In this document: one piece after another, positions 34,536-44,401 of the stretch
Position numbering within the stretch: the stretch's first letter is position 1
Layout of the letters: every line of letters begins with the position of its first letter
DNA from: Francisella philomiragia subsp. philomiragia ATCC 25015
GTDB taxonomy: Bacteria; Pseudomonadota; Gammaproteobacteria; Francisellales; Francisellaceae
Assembly (NCBI RefSeq): GCF_000156715.1
Contig: NZ_DS999311.1
Span: 62,001 to 126,000 of the forward strand
Reading direction: 5' to 3'
DNA: 64,000 bases
The notes under the pieces: model-generated
Databases searched by the model: none
Told to the model about the DNA's origin: nothing
What the model saw: only the letters and a program-made list of their open reading frames with translations
Translations under genes and position numbers: made by a program

Positions 34536-36034
34536 TAGAATAATTCTCCTTGTATGCTCTCTACCTTTTGTTGTTTAGATTTGATTTTTCTGGGCATTTT
34601 CCTACTAGCGTGTTTTTTGACAATATTTTTAGTTTCTTGACTATTCTTTGAATTTTTTCTAATTTTATAAATATTATCTGCTGCAAATTTCCGTGCTTGC
34701 TTCTCATCAATGATTGGATCTGGATAATCTACAGCATTATGTTTTTCTAACCATGGTGTATGGATATTTTCATTACTTACATTTTCTAGTTCAGGTAGCC
34801 ATCTTCGGATAAACTCGCCATTAGGATCTTGGTCAATACTTTGCTTAATAGGGTTATAAATACGGATACTATTAATACCTGTAGTCCCAGATTGCATTTG
34901 TACTTGTGAGTAATGAATACCTGGCTCATAATCAGTAAATAATCTTGCTAAATATAGCGATGTAACACGCCAATCTAACCACAAATGATAACTTGCAAAA
35001 CTCATAAGCATTGCACGCATACGAAAATTTAACCATCCTGTTGCAATCAAGGCTCGCATACACGCATCTATCATTGGATAACCAGTGTTACCAGTTTTCC
35101 ATGCCTCAAAATATTGCTGATTTAGCGGCTCTGTGCGTAGTTGATCATAGGCTGAATGCAAATTTTCATATTCAATATTTGGTTGATCCTCTAACTTCTG
35201 CATAAAATGACAATGCCAGCGCAGACGCGATAAAAATGAACGCATTGCGCTTAACCATTTTGTTTTATTTTTTATACTACTAGCTTTGATTTCATTTTTA
35301 CGCTGATTAGCTAACTGATATACCTCTTTTATCGAGATAACTCCAAAAGCCATATATGGCGACAATCTCGAACAACTTTTAAAGGCAGTAACTGGTGAAG
35401 ACATCTCTTTAGTATAACCACAACCTCTTTGATACAAGAAACTATCAAGGATTCTAAGTGCACGAACTCGACCACCTTTTTGCCGTTTATAGCAATTATC
35501 ATACTCTAGACCAATACTCTCAGCCGTAGGTATTTTAGTTTGATTTTCACAAATAAATTTAAGTTTATTAGGTGCTTCAACGATCTTCTCGCTCATGCGT
35601 TTATGCCATACTAAAGCCCATTTATCTCTATCAGCTAAACAACGAACTACACCGTTTTGATATGGCTGATGCCATACAATATTATTCTGTTTAAAAAACT
35701 TCTCAAGCTTAATATCACGCTGATATGTCCAATTATTCCAAGTTTCTTGATGCGACCAAACACTATTGATAGGGTATTGCTGTATTAGCTGCTCAAAAAC
35801 CTCTACAGCATCACCAATCATTAAGATTAAAGGTTGTCCTAATCTCGTAAGCTCAGTATTTAACTCTTCTAAACATTCTGACAGGAACAAATATTGCCTA
35901 TGACTCATATCAGGCTGTTGCCAAAGCTTAGGCTCAATTATGTATAATGGTAAAACATCTTCTTTTTCAGATGCTAAAGATAAAGCTAAGTTATCATTTA
36001 TGCGTAAATCACGCTTAAACCAGACTACTTGCAT
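34535..36034 (-). CDS. Cryptochrome/photolyase family FAD protein
   Basis: A 499-residue protein starting MQVVWFKRDLRINDNLALSL with the N-terminal alpha/beta photolyase domain, then FAD-binding helices (TGNTGYPMIDACMRALIATG, then GWLNFRMRAMLMSFASYHLW) and a Trp-rich segment. The C-terminus from about 450 is a long Lys-rich tail (SKNSQETKNIVKKHASRKM), perhaps DNA-binding. It is either a CPD photolyase or a cryptochrome-like light sensor. The upstream DUF2805-like gene overlaps it by 20 bases. Confidence 0.85.
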   Translation of the reverse strand: MQVVWFKRDLRINDNLALSLASEKEDVLPLYIIEPKLWQQPDMSHRQYLFLSECLEELNTELTRLGQPLILMIGDAVEVFEQLIQQYPINSVWSHQETWNNWTYQRDIKLEKFFKQNNIVWHQPYQNGVVRCLADRDKWALVWHKRMSEKIVEAPNKLKFICENQTKIPTAESIGLEYDNCYKRQKGGRVRALRILDSFLYQRGCGYTKEMSSPVTAFKSCSRLSPYMAFGVISIKEVYQLANQRKNEIKASSIKNKTKWLSAMRSFLSRLRWHCHFMQKLEDQPNIEYENLHSAYDQLRTEPLNQQYFEAWKTGNTGYPMIDACMRALIATGWLNFRMRAMLMSFASYHLWLDWRVTSLYLARLFTDYEPGIHYSQVQMQSGTTGINSIRIYNPIKQSIDQDPNGEFIRRWLPELENVSNENIHTPWLEKHNAVDYPDPIIDEKQARKFAADNIYKIRKNSKNSQETKNIVKKHASRKMPRKIKSKQQKVESIQGELF

Positions 36035-36245
36035 TTATATAATTCAGCTTTTTTTGATGTTTTGCAACTCTTCCTGATACTCTTTTACGCCAAAGTCTAA
36101 AGCTACTCGGCCTAAGATTATTTCGCATGATTTTTATAACTTGTTGCTCTGACAATCCAGTTATATTTTTGATTGAATCAAATGATGTTTTATCACACCA
36201 AGCCATTTCTATAATTTCACTGGTTGTTATACTCTTATCACTCAT
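36015..36245 (-). CDS. DUF2805/TIGR03643 family small protein
   Basis: Seventy-six residues: TTSEIIEMAWCDKTSFDSIK, then ITGLSEQQVIKIMRNNL, then RLWRKRVSGRVAKHQKK. This is the TIGR03643 pattern, a small helix-turn-helix-like protein whose genes regularly travel with photolyases. It overlaps the photolyase start and follows the SDR gene by 22 bases. It may be a DNA-binding partner of the repair enzymes. Confidence 0.8.
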   Translation of the reverse strand: MSDKSITTSEIIEMAWCDKTSFDSIKNITGLSEQQVIKIMRNNLRPSSFRLWRKRVSGRVAKHQKKLNYINASSLV

Positions 36246-36267
36246 AAAATACCTCTCAAGATGTTAA

Positions 36268-36990
36268 CTATGGAATAATCTCTTTACCGTCCCATGCGTA
36301 ACATTTACCACTATCATCGGCTTTTAAGCCATCTAGAACTTCAATTAGTTTACTAGCTGAATACTCAGATGTGAAAAGCTTACCCTCAGCTACTCTAGCT
36401 TGGAAAGGCTTAGAAAGATGACTATCCACAGTCCCTGGATGCAACCCAACTATTATAGCACTTGGATTTACACGCTTAGTTTCGATACTTGCTGTTTTGA
36501 TAAACATATTTAAAGCCGCCTTTGAAGCTCTATAAGCATACCAACCACCAAGCTGATTATCAGAGATACTACCAACTCTTGCAGAAATAGCTGCAAATAC
36601 AGACTTAGTATCTTTAGCTAACTTGGGTATAAAATGCTTTGCGACCAAAGCTGGAAATATTGTATTTGCTTTAAAGAGCTCAATAAATTTGTCCGCAGAT
36701 AATTCTTTTAAGCATTTTTCTGGTTTTATCTCGGAAGTATGTAGTATACCAGTAGCTACAAAAACCAGATTAATGGCTCCTGACTTATCATAAACATATT
36801 TTGCTGCTTTTTCGATTGTTGATTCATCAGTATAATCAATATGTTCATAAACTACACCTTCTACACAATCAACTACTTTAGCACGTGAAAATGCATATAT
36901 ATTTGCATTAGGATATAACTGCCTTAGTCTTTTAATTACAGCATGACCTATAGCACCAGAGCCACCTATAACAACTAAATTACCACTCAT
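36268..36990 (-). CDS. Short-chain dehydrogenase/reductase
   Basis: A 240-residue SDR. The Rossmann motif GGSGAIGHA is at residues 8-16. The catalytic Ser and YxxxK appear as AAISARVGS and [15 protein letters not shown]. The C-factor-like branch lacks an obvious substrate clue. It heads the photolyase cluster, and similar clusters carry an SDR, so it may supply or modify a cofactor or belong to the light response. That role is inference. Confidence 0.8.
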   Translation of the reverse strand: MSGNLVVIGGSGAIGHAVIKRLRQLYPNANIYAFSRAKVVDCVEGVVYEHIDYTDESTIEKAAKYVYDKSGAINLVFVATGILHTSEIKPEKCLKELSADKFIELFKANTIFPALVAKHFIPKLAKDTKSVFAAISARVGSISDNQLGGWYAYRASKAALNMFIKTASIETKRVNPSAIIVGLHPGTVDSHLSKPFQARVAEGKLFTSEYSASKLIEVLDGLKADDSGKCYAWDGKEIIP

Positions 36991-37092
36991 AGCACTCTCC
37001 CAAAATTATGCTCTAGTACTACAAGTATACAAATAAGATTATGGATTTTTTATACAGATAAATGAATATTAAGAAAGTTTAATATACAGAAA

Positions 37093-38412
37093 CTAATCAG
37101 CTATCAGATCATACTCAGTCGACTCTGTAATCTCGACGGTTGCAAATTCACCTACTTTTAGATTTCTTTCTAGCGCATCGCCGATAATTACTTGTCCATC
37201 CACCTCTGGAGCATCATATTTAGTCCGTCCTATAGCATAGTTTTCATCTTTATTTATGACATCTATGATTACTTGCTGTTCTATTCCAACAAATCGTTGT
37301 AATTTATCAGCGCTTATTTGTGCTTGTAACCCCATAAATTCATCTAAACGCTGTTGTTTGATCTCTTCAGAAATCAGATTATCAAACTGGTTAGCCTTTG
37401 CGCCCTCTACTTCAGAATACTTAAAGCAACCGACTCTATCAAGCTGAGCTTTTTCAGCAAAATCTAATAAGTGCTCAAAGTCAGCTTCTGTCTCACCTGG
37501 GAATCCTACTATAAATGTACTACGAATAGTTATATCTGGACATATATCACGCCACTTATTGATTCTATCAAGAGTTTTTTGCGTATGAGCTGGGCGCTTC
37601 ATCCTTTTTAGAACCTCAGGAGATGAATGTTGTAAAGGTACATCAAGATAAGGGAGTATCTTACCCTGTGCCATAAGCGGCACAATTTTATCAACATGAG
37701 GATATGGATACACATAATGCAATCTTGTCCACATATCTAAATCGCCAAGTGCAGTAGCAAGATCTAAAATATTACTTTGATATTCTTTATCATTCCAAAT
37801 ACCTGATTTGTACTTAATATCGACACCATACGCAGAAGTATCTTGTGATATTACAAGTAGCTCTTTAACACCAGCATTTTTAAGCTTTTCAGCTTCTTTC
37901 ATGATATTGTCAATTGAGCGACTTTTTAGCTTACCACGAATATCTGGAATAATACAAAAAGTACAAGTATTGTTACACCCTTCTGATATTTTCAAGTACG
38001 AATAATGTCTTGGTGTAAGCTTAATACCTTGTGGTGGTACTAAAGATACAAAATCATTTGCAAATATCGGAGCATGAGTATGCACCGCTTCTATCAAGTT
38101 CTCATAATCTTGAGGCCCTGTAATACTTAGAACTTCTGGATGTTTTTCTTTGATAAGATCTGCCTTATTTCCCAGACATCCTGTTACTAAAACCTTGCCA
38201 TTCTCAGCTATTGCTTCACCAATGACTTCCAAAGACTCATCAATAGCAGAGTTTAGAAAACCACAAGTATTAACTATCACCATATCAGCATTATCATAGC
38301 TATCAACTAAATCATAACCTTCAGCTTTTAACTTAGTTATTATACGCTCAGAATCAACAAGGTTTTTTGGACAACCAAGACTCACAAAACCAATTTTAGG
38401 AATTTTAATCAT
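37093..38412 (-). CDS. rimO: Ribosomal protein S12 methylthiotransferase
   Basis: A radical-SAM enzyme that adds a methylthio group to Asp88 of ribosomal protein S12. The frame is open to a TTG at 38430, but the ATG at 38412 ([20 protein letters not shown]) is the natural start, giving 439 residues. The N-terminal MTTase Cys residues lie in [17 protein letters not shown] and VTGCLGNKA. The radical-SAM CxxxCxxC is [13 protein letters not shown], and a TRAM domain ends the protein. Confidence 0.93.
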   Translation of the reverse strand: MIKIPKIGFVSLGCPKNLVDSERIITKLKAEGYDLVDSYDNADMVIVNTCGFLNSAIDESLEVIGEAIAENGKVLVTGCLGNKADLIKEKHPEVLSITGPQDYENLIEAVHTHAPIFANDFVSLVPPQGIKLTPRHYSYLKISEGCNNTCTFCIIPDIRGKLKSRSIDNIMKEAEKLKNAGVKELLVISQDTSAYGVDIKYKSGIWNDKEYQSNILDLATALGDLDMWTRLHYVYPYPHVDKIVPLMAQGKILPYLDVPLQHSSPEVLKRMKRPAHTQKTLDRINKWRDICPDITIRSTFIVGFPGETEADFEHLLDFAEKAQLDRVGCFKYSEVEGAKANQFDNLISEEIKQQRLDEFMGLQAQISADKLQRFVGIEQQVIIDVINKDENYAIGRTKYDAPEVDGQVIIGDALERNLKVGEFATVEITESTEYDLIAD

Positions 38413-38513
38413 AATATTTAATTCAAACAAAAAATTATGCGACTATTGTAGAACAATTTGAGATAAAAAAATAGTTAAAGATAAAATTACAAATCGAGAT
38501 GAAAGGTTATTAA

Positions 38514-39143
38514 TTAGTTTGAAGAATTACTCTCATCACATTTCACACCGAAATCAATTTCCGTTCTTCTATCTAAGTAGAAAGCTTTTTCAGATGCTTT
38601 ATATGAACACATATCATTAACACCATCTGTACAGAACTCATCATAGAACTGAGTTGGTTCTGCCGCTGGTTTTAATTTACCATAACTTACAACACAGATT
38701 TGATCTTTATTTACATTTTTACCTAATAAGTAGTTGTATACTGCTTCAGCACGCTTTTGTCCTAGGTTAAAGTTATATTTCTCGCTACCTCTAGGGTCAG
38801 TATTACCTGATAATTTGATTGGTTGATCTGGATGCGCTATTAGATAGTCTGCTGTCTTATCTAAGCATTCTTTAGCATCATCAGTAATATTATAACTATC
38901 AAAACCAAAGTATACTGATCTACAGTTAATATCCATTAGCTCTTTTTTCATTTGCTCAACTTGATCTGAGCTCATATTATCAGAACCATATATTTGCGAA
39001 GACATCTCTAAAGCTTGTGAACTATCAACACCAGCATACTTATCCTTGATTAAATCACTATTATCTGGTCTAGTGCTTGAGCAACTCGCCAACATAAGCA
39101 TAGAACTTACAACCGCTATACTCACAATACTTTTTTTCATCAT
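38514..39143 (-). CDS. pal: Peptidoglycan-associated lipoprotein
   Basis: A 209-residue outer-membrane lipoprotein that anchors to peptidoglycan as part of Tol-Pal. The lipobox LASC places the acylated Cys at residue 21. The OmpA-like domain contains NITDDAKECLDKTADYLIAH, then GNTDPRGSEKYNFNLGQKRA. Compared with E. coli Pal it has an extended C-terminus with extra Cys residues (EFCTDGVNDMCSYKAS and GVKCDES), possibly disulfide-bonded. It is the last gene of the tol operon. Confidence 0.93.
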   Translation of the reverse strand: MMKKSIVSIAVVSSMLMLASCSSTRPDNSDLIKDKYAGVDSSQALEMSSQIYGSDNMSSDQVEQMKKELMDINCRSVYFGFDSYNITDDAKECLDKTADYLIAHPDQPIKLSGNTDPRGSEKYNFNLGQKRAEAVYNYLLGKNVNKDQICVVSYGKLKPAAEPTQFYDEFCTDGVNDMCSYKASEKAFYLDRRTEIDFGVKCDESNSSN

Positions 39144-39158
39144 ATTTAACTCCTATTT

Positions 39159-39404
39159 TTAGCTATTTTCAAAACTTGAAACCTCATAATTACCACCATC
39201 ATCTGCATAGCCAGTATAACTTGATCCATAATTTTCACCACTTTTAAGCGTACTAATAAAACCAGGACCACTTGTTTCATTCAAAGATGAACCATCTAAG
39301 CTACCATTTGCATTAGCTTGTAAAGGAGGTCCTTTATACCACGTACAACTTGTAATTAATAAAGCTAAAGCTAAAACAAAATAATTTTTAACCAAAACTC
39401 TCAT
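39159..39404 (-). CDS. Small lipoprotein in the tol-pal operon
   Basis: An 81-residue protein with signal and lipobox LLITSC (Cys20). The mature part is short, Gly/Ser/Asn-rich and unstructured (NANGSLDGSSLNETSGPGF). It lies between tolB (9 bases away) and pal (15 bases away), so it is co-expressed with Tol-Pal. I recognise no family. A Francisella-specific accessory of the complex is a reasonable guess. Confidence 0.65.
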   Translation of the reverse strand: MRVLVKNYFVLALALLITSCTWYKGPPLQANANGSLDGSSLNETSGPGFISTLKSGENYGSSYTGYADDGGNYEVSSFENS

Positions 39405-39413
39405 ACAAGCTCC

Positions 39414-40730
39414 TTAAAAGTTTTTGGGTGACCAGCTTGGGGACTGAATTAAAATATTACCATTATTAGCTGTGTCAACATTAAAATGATTGTCTCCATC
39501 TAATGATACCATATCTAATGAACTATAACCTCTAGAGTTTGTAGATATATACGCAATCATATTACCAAATGGAGATACTGTAGGTGAACTATCTGATTTA
39601 CCATTTGTAATATTTGTTACACTTCCATTAGCTAAATTAAAATCTGCTATCTGAGTACCACTTGATCTAGATTGATTCATAAATACAATATCTTTACCAT
39701 CAGGAGTATAATTTGGCTCATAGCCTTGATATATCCTACTACTTAGCTTAGATGATTGAGGGTATCTTGAGTTAACCGGTGCAACATAGATATTTGGACG
39801 ACCATCTCTATCAGATGTAAATACTATGCTTTGACCATTTGGTGAGAATTTTGGAGCTGTATTTATACCATTTATAGTTATTCTCTTTAAAGCTTTAGTA
39901 GCTAAATTTAATATATAGATATTAGTTTGATCAGAATAACCTTTAGATAAAGCTAAAGCAATTTCTTTGCCATTAGGAGAGAATGATGGCGAACTATTGA
40001 TTCCTTTGAAGTTAGATATCCTTGTAACTTTTCCTGTAGCTATCTCTAAAGTGTACACACCCATGCTACCGCCACTATAGCTTGAATAAACTATATATCT
40101 TCCATCATTCGACCATGATGGTGTAGCTATTGGATTATCACTCTGTCTAAGAACAGTATGTTTGTTATACCCATCATAATCAGATATCACAAGCTCATAA
40201 ATTCTGCCATATCTAGCATAAGGATTACTTACTTGCACATATGCCAACTTTGTCAAGAAGAAGCCTTGCTCTCCAGTAAGTTTTTGGTATACATAATTAG
40301 CAACCTTATGAGCTAAAGGTCTTACCAAAGTTGTACTTATATTTTTATATGTTATAGATCTGATATAGCTTGTATCATTTCTTTTATATATCTGTACTTC
40401 AATAGTGTAGCTATTATTTGAATCTTTTGTATATTTTGTTAAAACAACATAATCAGACTTCAAACTCTTCCAAGGTATATTCTGACTTTGATTAATTTCA
40501 TACTTAATAGAGTCATCACCTTGTAGCTTACCATTATGATTAAGATCTGAAACTATTATAGAATTTACTTGTTGAGGAAATTGATCTACAACATTATTAC
40601 TTATCACAGTTACCAATGGTTTTTGAATTACTCCAGTAGTTACCTCAGCAACTAAGTCTGCGTACAGACTAGAAATCAAAAAAACAAATATCGAGAAGCC
40701 GGTAATGATTTTTCTCATATTATTCCTCAT
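39414..40730 (-). CDS. tolB: Tol-Pal system protein TolB
   Basis: A 438-residue periplasmic protein with a signal peptide (about residues 1-24). It has the N-terminal TolB domain and a six-bladed beta-propeller with repeated DG-rich blades ([48 protein letters not shown]). TolB binds Pal. It overlaps tolA by one base (TAATG-type junction). Confidence 0.95.
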   Translation of the reverse strand: MRNNMRKIITGFSIFVFLISSLYADLVAEVTTGVIQKPLVTVISNNVVDQFPQQVNSIIVSDLNHNGKLQGDDSIKYEINQSQNIPWKSLKSDYVVLTKYTKDSNNSYTIEVQIYKRNDTSYIRSITYKNISTTLVRPLAHKVANYVYQKLTGEQGFFLTKLAYVQVSNPYARYGRIYELVISDYDGYNKHTVLRQSDNPIATPSWSNDGRYIVYSSYSGGSMGVYTLEIATGKVTRISNFKGINSSPSFSPNGKEIALALSKGYSDQTNIYILNLATKALKRITINGINTAPKFSPNGQSIVFTSDRDGRPNIYVAPVNSRYPQSSKLSSRIYQGYEPNYTPDGKDIVFMNQSRSSGTQIADFNLANGSVTNITNGKSDSSPTVSPFGNMIAYISTNSRGYSSLDMVSLDGDNHFNVDTANNGNILIQSPSWSPKNF

Positions 40731-41653
40731 TAACTTTGTTTAAATATAAAGCTTATATTTTCTGTTTGTATAGTTCTTCTAGCTATAGGATTTGTAATCT
40801 CAGGTGGCGTTGTGTTTTTGATAGCATCTATAAGTGACTGATCACAACTATAATCACCTGAAGTTCCAGTGAGCTTAATAAACTCTCCATTTCTGATTAT
40901 TGCTCTTGGTAAATCATATATACCTCTACAATCATCTTTAATCCAGTTTGAACCAACTCTATCAGTATATTCCGTAACATACTTACTAACTGCTAAATCT
41001 GCCTGATTTTTAGCCGCCTCGCGCTTAGCTGATGCGATAGCTTCGGCTTTTGCTTTAGCTAACCTTTCTTGACGAGCTTTTTCTTCGGCTTCTTGTTTAG
41101 CTTTTAACTCTTGTTGTTTTTTACGTTTTGCCTCTTCTTCGGCTTTCTTTTTCTCTTCTAGATCTTTCTTACGTTGAGCTTCCTCTTGAGCCTGTTTCTC
41201 TTGCTCAGCTTGACGTTTTGCTTCTTCTTGAGCTTTTTTCTTAGCCTCTAAAATAGCCTTTCGCTTTGCTTCTAACTTTGCTCTTTTCTCAGCCTCAGCT
41301 TGTTCTTTTAATTTTTGTTGATGCTTTATAATAGCTTGTTTTTTTGCTTGCTTAATATCTTCTCTAGCCTGTTTTAATTCTTGCTGGTGATTTTCGTAAG
41401 CAGAAATTTGTTTATCTAACTCACTACTACTTATCGATGTTGCTTGAATAATCTGAAGTTTCTTAGGTGTATTCTCAACCTGCGCACTCAAAGCTGCTTG
41501 ACTAGTTTCAAACTTAAGATCACTTATAAAGGCTAGCGTATATAGCAAAATTACAATACCAATATGTACAAGTATTGCCTTTACCAAGAATGGATTTTCA
41601 TCGACTGTTTTTTTACAGAAACGAATAATTTTTTGATAATTAAGATTTGCCAT
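40730..41653 (-). CDS. tolA: Tol-Pal system protein TolA
   Basis: A 307-residue protein: one N-terminal membrane helix (about residues 24-42), a long charged alpha-helical domain rich in Lys/Glu/Ala (roughly 75-215), and a C-terminal domain with a Cys pair (DDCRGIYD and YSCDQSLID) that reaches Pal and TolB. It spans the periplasm. It is shorter than the E. coli protein (421 residues). The repeats at DNA level reflect the Lys/Glu helix only. Confidence 0.92.
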   Translation of the reverse strand: MANLNYQKIIRFCKKTVDENPFLVKAILVHIGIVILLYTLAFISDLKFETSQAALSAQVENTPKKLQIIQATSISSSELDKQISAYENHQQELKQAREDIKQAKKQAIIKHQQKLKEQAEAEKRAKLEAKRKAILEAKKKAQEEAKRQAEQEKQAQEEAQRKKDLEEKKKAEEEAKRKKQQELKAKQEAEEKARQERLAKAKAEAIASAKREAAKNQADLAVSKYVTEYTDRVGSNWIKDDCRGIYDLPRAIIRNGEFIKLTGTSGDYSCDQSLIDAIKNTTPPEITNPIARRTIQTENISFIFKQS

Positions 41654-42080
41654 CTTCAGTGACTAACCCCACTTTATCTACACCCGCTCTTTGTATCAGA
41701 GCCATAGCTTTTACAACCTCGCCATAACTTGCACTACTATCACCTCGTACATATACGGGCTTACCAGGAGATTGCTGAGACAAACTAACAACTGCATTCG
41801 TAAGATCTCTAGCACTTAGTGGTGCTTTTGGATCACTAACTCCTTGATTAACAAAATACTCTCCATCCCTGTTGACAGTAACAACAATTGGCTTACTATC
41901 GTTAGAAGGTATTTTCTCAGATTGAGCTTTAGGTAAATCGACCTTTACACCTTGTGTTAATATAGGTGTTGTAATCATAAAAATAACCAAAAGCACCAAC
42001 ATTACATCAATGTAAGGTACTACATTGATTTGTACCATTGGTCTTTTTTTTCTAAAAAATCTTTTGTTTCTCTTTTTCAT
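41640..42080 (-). CDS. tolR: Tol-Pal system protein TolR
   Basis: A 146-residue ExbD/TolR family protein with one membrane helix containing the key Asp (YIDVMLVLLVIFMI) and a periplasmic domain (VNRDGEYFVN, then VYVRGDSSASYGEVVKAM). With TolQ it forms the proton-driven motor. The stop overlaps the tolA start by 14 bases. Confidence 0.94.
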   Translation of the reverse strand: MKKRNKRFFRKKRPMVQINVVPYIDVMLVLLVIFMITTPILTQGVKVDLPKAQSEKIPSNDSKPIVVTVNRDGEYFVNQGVSDPKAPLSARDLTNAVVSLSQQSPGKPVYVRGDSSASYGEVVKAMALIQRAGVDKVGLVTEDGKS

Positions 42081-42096
42081 ATTAAAAAGCCTTTAT

Positions 42097-42804
42097 TTAA
42101 AAGCTTTCTTGATGTTGCTGTTGCAGTTCATCTCTATGCGCTTCCTTCAAAAGTAATATACATAGATCATCTTGGAACGACTCGTAACCAGATAAAACAT
42201 CATCAACCTGATTAGACAACCTACTATGGCCAATAACTGCCGGAATTGCCACAAAAAGACCTAATGCTGTGGCAATCAATGCTTCTGCGATATGAGGAGC
42301 AACCACAGAAATAGTAGCTTGTTCTACACCGCCTAAAGTATTAAATGACGACATAATACCCCAAACAGTACCAACCAGTCCAATATATGGAGACACAGCG
42401 CCTATAGTAGCTAAGGCTGGTAATTTTCTGTCTAGCTCTTTAGCTTCTTGAGCTATAGCTATACTTACTGTTCTTTCCATACCTTCTAGAATGGTATCAC
42501 CTCTTAGTATCCCGGTATCTTTAAGATTATTAAACTCTCTCAAACCTGAGCAAAATATTATTGATTTACCAAAGATATTCTCTTTATGCTGAAGATAATA
42601 GTCATATAGTTTCTGTATGTGATGCCCTGCCCAGAACAACTTATCAAACTGGACCTGTTCATTACGATATTTTTTTACACGATTGTTAACTTCAAACATA
42701 ATAGCCCAAGAGTAAACAGACATGGCCACTAAGCCTAACATAATAAGCTGAACTATAAAGTTAGCATGTAAAATTAATTGAATTAGAGAAATAGAATTAT
42801 CCAT
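42097..42804 (-). CDS. tolQ: Tol-Pal system protein TolQ
   Basis: A 235-residue MotA/TolQ/ExbB protein with three membrane helices. The conserved block LATIGAVSPYIGLVGTVWGI and the helix IAEALIATALGLFVAIPAV are clear. It begins the operon, with the promoter region in the gap up to 42958, and precedes tolR by 16 bases. Confidence 0.94.
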   Translation of the reverse strand: MDNSISLIQLILHANFIVQLIMLGLVAMSVYSWAIMFEVNNRVKKYRNEQVQFDKLFWAGHHIQKLYDYYLQHKENIFGKSIIFCSGLREFNNLKDTGILRGDTILEGMERTVSIAIAQEAKELDRKLPALATIGAVSPYIGLVGTVWGIMSSFNTLGGVEQATISVVAPHIAEALIATALGLFVAIPAVIGHSRLSNQVDDVLSGYESFQDDLCILLLKEAHRDELQQQHQESF

Positions 42805-42958
42805 AAATATTCCTGACAGATTTATATTTTCATATATTTTCGCGCGTGTTGTCGCTAATTATACGTAAACTAATGTAAATTATAAACCATTTAATGCATC
42901 TAAATTAAATATAAATCTGTTATTATTTATAAATAATAAAATTTCAGATTGATATGTA

Positions 42959-43183
42959 ATGAAAAAAACGACTTTATTAGTATTAGCTTTAGTTGCTACA
43001 GCTTTGATATCATGTTCAAACTCAAATGGAGACTCTTTTGGCTATGTAGCTCCTCCACCAACTGACCAAAACTTAGATTCTAATGAACCAGGATACATGC
43101 AACAACCTGGAGGAGTATCTGCGGGCATCATAAGCGAACAAGGCCATGCTAGCCACGATGCTTTTGTTACAATTAAAGAATAA
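42959..43183 (+). CDS. Small putative lipoprotein (74 aa)
   Basis: Signal peptide with lipobox ALISC (Cys19) and a short Pro/Gly/Gln-rich mature part (APPPTDQNLDSNEPGYMQQP). No family recognised. It is divergent from tolQ across 154 bases and converges on pssA ten bases away. It is probably an outer-membrane or periplasmic lipoprotein. Confidence 0.6.
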   Translation: MKKTTLLVLALVATALISCSNSNGDSFGYVAPPPTDQNLDSNEPGYMQQPGGVSAGIISEQGHASHDAFVTIKE

Positions 43184-43192
43184 CTCTATACA

Positions 43193-44014
43193 CTAATCAG
43201 CATCTATAATTTTTTTACCATCTACTACAGAATCTTCATTAAAGTCACTATTTTTGATTTTCTGCTTATATCTGTAATGAGATACCGGACCAGATAACGC
43301 ATAACCAATCATTATAAAATACAGTAATTTATCAGGCATTGTAAATAACATCAAAATTATTAGTATAAAACAAATAACATATAGCTTACTAATGTTACCT
43401 TTACCATCACTATCTTTAAAACTTCTAAATTTAATATCACTAACCATCATAAATGCTAAATATAGCGCAGTAAATGCTGTAAGAACAACAACCACAATAC
43501 TTAAGAATGTAGAGTCACCAACTAAAAATCTTTGCCCCATCCAAATCAATCCTGAGATAGTTACAGCTCCAGCTGGACAAGGCATACCATAAAAGTATAA
43601 ACGACGCTCAAGCATACTTTCTTCTGAGTTATCACTAGCAGGCATAGTATCAAATTTTGCTAATCTCAGAGCAACAGCAAGTAAATATAAAAATGCAATA
43701 GCTGCTCCTAAAGCTCCCAAATTATGTAAGCTCCAAAAATACATCACTAAAGCAGGAGTCGCTCCAAAAGAAACCACATCAGCAAGACTATCTAATGCAG
43801 CGCCAAATTCTGTTTGAGTGTGAGTATATCTTGCAACTCTACCATCAAATGCATCAGCAAAACCTGCCAATAACATATAAACTGCAGATGATATAAAGTT
43901 GCCTTGAAAGGCAGCAATAATAGCTAAAAAGGCAAATAACAAACTTGCACTAGTAAACAAACTAGGAAGTATATATTTTGACTTTTTCATATCAATATTT
44001 TCTAATAACCACAT
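43193..44014 (-). CDS. pssA: CDP-diacylglycerol--serine O-phosphatidyltransferase
   Basis: A 273-residue membrane enzyme making phosphatidylserine. The CDP-alcohol phosphatidyltransferase motif is DAFDGRVARYTHTQTEFGAA, then LDSLADVVSFGATPAL. Both ATG 44014 and ATG 43990 are possible; an AGGA eight bases before the first favours it. It is followed by the chorismate mutase gene upstream in the same direction. Confidence 0.9.
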   Translation of the reverse strand: MWLLENIDMKKSKYILPSLFTSASLLFAFLAIIAAFQGNFISSAVYMLLAGFADAFDGRVARYTHTQTEFGAALDSLADVVSFGATPALVMYFWSLHNLGALGAAIAFLYLLAVALRLAKFDTMPASDNSEESMLERRLYFYGMPCPAGAVTISGLIWMGQRFLVGDSTFLSIVVVVLTAFTALYLAFMMVSDIKFRSFKDSDGKGNISKLYVICFILIILMLFTMPDKLLYFIMIGYALSGPVSHYRYKQKIKNSDFNEDSVVDGKKIIDAD

Positions 44015-44027
44015 AACTATAATCCTA

Positions 44028-44390
44028 CTACTTTATTAACAAATCTGGTCGCAACACCTGTGCCCGATGCAAATATACATGATTTATATCAAGCTGCGAC
44101 TTAGTTGTATTATATGTCAACATAATCCTAATACAAAACTCTAATGCTCCTTCACGTACCATTTGTTGGCAATCAATTAAAGGAACATTAACTAAACCCA
44201 CCTCACGAGCTGCAACAGCAGGAAATTCGGATTCAATATCTCTAGTTGCAGTAAATATAATATTAACGATATCTTCAGACTTAATGTTATTACGGCTTAT
44301 CATCTGCTGCAAAAGCTCTTTTGTCGCACTTAAAACATTCTCTTTAGTATCTTTTTCTATTGTTGTTGCACCTCTAACTGATCTCTGCAT
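44028..44390 (-). CDS. aroH: Chorismate mutase (AroH class)
   Basis: A 120-residue protein starting MQRSVRGATTIEKDTKENVL, the AroH-type opening, with VNIIFTATRDIESEFPAVAA and the C-terminal HVYLHRAQVLRPDL blocks. It converts chorismate to prephenate for Phe/Tyr synthesis. This trimeric class is common in Bacillus and cyanobacteria and rarer in gammaproteobacteria, where AroQ types dominate. It lies between pssA and ispH, 11 bases from ispH's stop. Confidence 0.85.
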   Translation of the reverse strand: MQRSVRGATTIEKDTKENVLSATKELLQQMISRNNIKSEDIVNIIFTATRDIESEFPAVAAREVGLVNVPLIDCQQMVREGALEFCIRIMLTYNTTKSQLDINHVYLHRAQVLRPDLLIK

Positions 44391-44401
44391 AAGACCTTTC
44401 C

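Noticed and set aside
40940-41430. Short tandem repeats as a CRISPR or microsatellite
   Set aside because: They encode the Lys/Glu/Ala helix of TolA, are irregular and have no spacers.
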